This document shows, in pieces, positions 6,102-6,709 of a stretch of DNA of 6,709 bases. Position numbers and translations under genes: made by a program. Below the pieces are notes generated by a model. That model made no database searches. It was not told the origin of the DNA and worked only from the letters and a program-made list of their open reading frames with translations. How positions within the stretch are numbered: position 1 is the first letter of the stretch; each line of letters starts with the position of its first letter. Source of the stretch: Cloacimonetes bacterium TCS62 (GTDB lineage: Bacteria; Cloacimonadota; Cloacimonadia; Cloacimonadales; TCS61); assembly GCA_001577185.1 (NCBI GenBank), contig LSCM01000073.1, positions 1 to 6,709 of the forward strand. The letters run 5' to 3'.

Positions 6102-6532
6102 TGAAAAAATATGTAGTGTTGATGCTAGTAACTTTAATTGCTGTTTGCTTGAATGCAGAAATAGTACAAAGTGCTTTTACTCCTAGTTTATTTTCAACTT
6201 CATTTCTCAAACAGAACAATATCTCAATGAATCATTCTATGTCCTTTTCTGCTGGAACTGCTTCGGGAGATAACTCTTTCTATCAATCTGTATATACAAA
6301 TCATATAAAATATAAACTAAATTCGAAGTTAAATCTCCAATTAGATTTAAATTTTGTAAATTATGGATCTGCAACTTTCGATAATTGGGAATTTGATAGT
6401 AATAATGATAACCAGACTAAAGTTTTACCAAATTTTCAACTGAACTATCAACCAAATGAGAATATGAGGATTCAATTTGAATTTAGAAACTATCGCTCAC
6501 CCGGAAATTTTAATCGTGATTGGAGCCATTAA
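6101..6532 (+). CDS. Small secreted protein with beta-barrel-like strands, unknown function
   Basis: I do not recognise a named family in this 143-residue protein. It has a clear signal peptide: Lys-Lys at 2-3, a hydrophobic core at about 5-15 and a likely signal peptidase I site after LNA (17-19). Cys16 is not in a proper lipobox, because Val15 occupies the -1 position. The mature part is rich in Asn, Ser and aromatics and shows alternating strand patterns at about 41-50, 60-72, 76-89, 107-117 and 121-131, as in outer-membrane beta proteins. It is far too short for a TonB-dependent receptor and ends WSH, without a C-terminal Phe. The start is excellent: GGAGG (6092-6096) lies 4 bases before the ATG, and the ATG overlaps the coaE stop by one base. 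The stop at 6530-6532 looks genuine; I see no continuation in other frames. It is the last gene of the operon, perhaps an outer-membrane or periplasmic partner. Confidence 0.75.
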   Translation: MKKYVVLMLVTLIAVCLNAEIVQSAFTPSLFSTSFLKQNNISMNHSMSFSAGTASGDNSFYQSVYTNHIKYKLNSKLNLQLDLNFVNYGSATFDNWEFDSNNDNQTKVLPNFQLNYQPNENMRIQFEFRNYRSPGNFNRDWSH

Positions 6533-6579
6533 CAAGGTCTTTGCATTTCTGAATAAGACTTAAAAATATTGAAGTTTGC

Positions 6580-6708
6580 TTAAAGAATTTCCCAATCTGC
6601 GAATTCTTCATCAATAACAATGATGTTATTATAATGTCGTTTTAATTCTGATTTAGCATAGTTGTCTATAGTTAGATCATCGTCATTGAATATGTTACTA
6701 CTTAAAAC
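6580..6708 (-). CDS. C-terminal fragment of an unidentified leftward gene, cut by the window edge
   Basis: On the minus strand a frame stays open from the window edge to a TAA at 6582-6580, giving 42 codons. The peptide is acidic and soluble-looking, with DDDLTID, SELKRHYNNIIVIDEEF and a final DWEIL. Its balanced composition resembles real coding sequence, not AT-rich noise. It converges on the operon, with 47 bases between the two stop codons. The start and most of the gene lie outside, and I recognise no family. A chance open frame of this length is possible. Confidence 0.5.
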   Translation of the reverse strand, partial: VLSSNIFNDDDLTIDNYAKSELKRHYNNIIVIDEEFADWEIL

Positions 6709-6709
6709 A

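Noticed and set aside
6101..6160. Lipoprotein signal at Cys16 of the last operon gene
   Set aside because: The residue before the Cys is Val, not Gly, Ala or Ser, and a better signal peptidase I site follows three residues later.
6534..6561. Possible hairpin after the operon (AAG-G-TCTT pairing with AAGACTT)
   Set aside because: The stem is weak, has a bulged G and a 13-base loop, and is not followed by a proper T-run, so it does not qualify as an intrinsic terminator.

Overview
The window comes from an AT-rich bacterium (roughly one third G+C by eye) with an outer membrane. The evidence for the envelope type is a complete ExbB/ExbD/TonB energy-transducing set and a small secreted protein with beta-barrel-like strands. 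Taken with a CdaA-type c-di-AMP synthase and a long two-domain FolP, this suggests the FCB side of the tree, and I would guess Cloacimonadota or a relative. That placement is inference from gene content; no marker gene is present to prove it.

Layout: an AT-rich left edge (1-148) without a convincing gene is followed by one leftward gene (149-1450), which encodes chorismate synthase fused to a C-terminal AroQ-type chorismate mutase. A 252-base divergent intergenic region (1451-1702) holds candidate promoters for both directions and several short palindromes. From 1703 to 6532 seven rightward genes form a very tight operon: exbB, exbD, tonB, folP, cdaA, coaE and a small envelope protein. Successive genes overlap by 20, 8, 4, 17 and 1 bases, and the only gap is 5 bases between tonB and folP. 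At the right edge the C-terminal 42 codons of an unidentified leftward gene converge on the operon.

Functionally, exbB-exbD-tonB form the proton-driven motor that energises TonB-dependent outer-membrane transport. folP (folate), cdaA (c-di-AMP second messenger) and coaE (last step of CoA synthesis) are cytoplasmic or inner-membrane housekeeping functions. They appear to share the transcript rather than a pathway. The divergent aroC-aroQ gene makes chorismate and probably converts it directly to prephenate, the precursor of Phe and Tyr.

Three points deserve attention. The AroC-AroQ fusion keeps every catalytic residue of the E. coli chorismate mutase model, and its last one is the final residue of the protein. 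The CdaA has RHL where the family's ATP-binding motif is RHR. The cdaA gene sits between folP and coaE instead of beside cdaR and glmM. I see no CRISPR array, RNA gene, insertion sequence or clearly new multi-gene system; most of the window is ordinary core metabolism in an uncommon arrangement.
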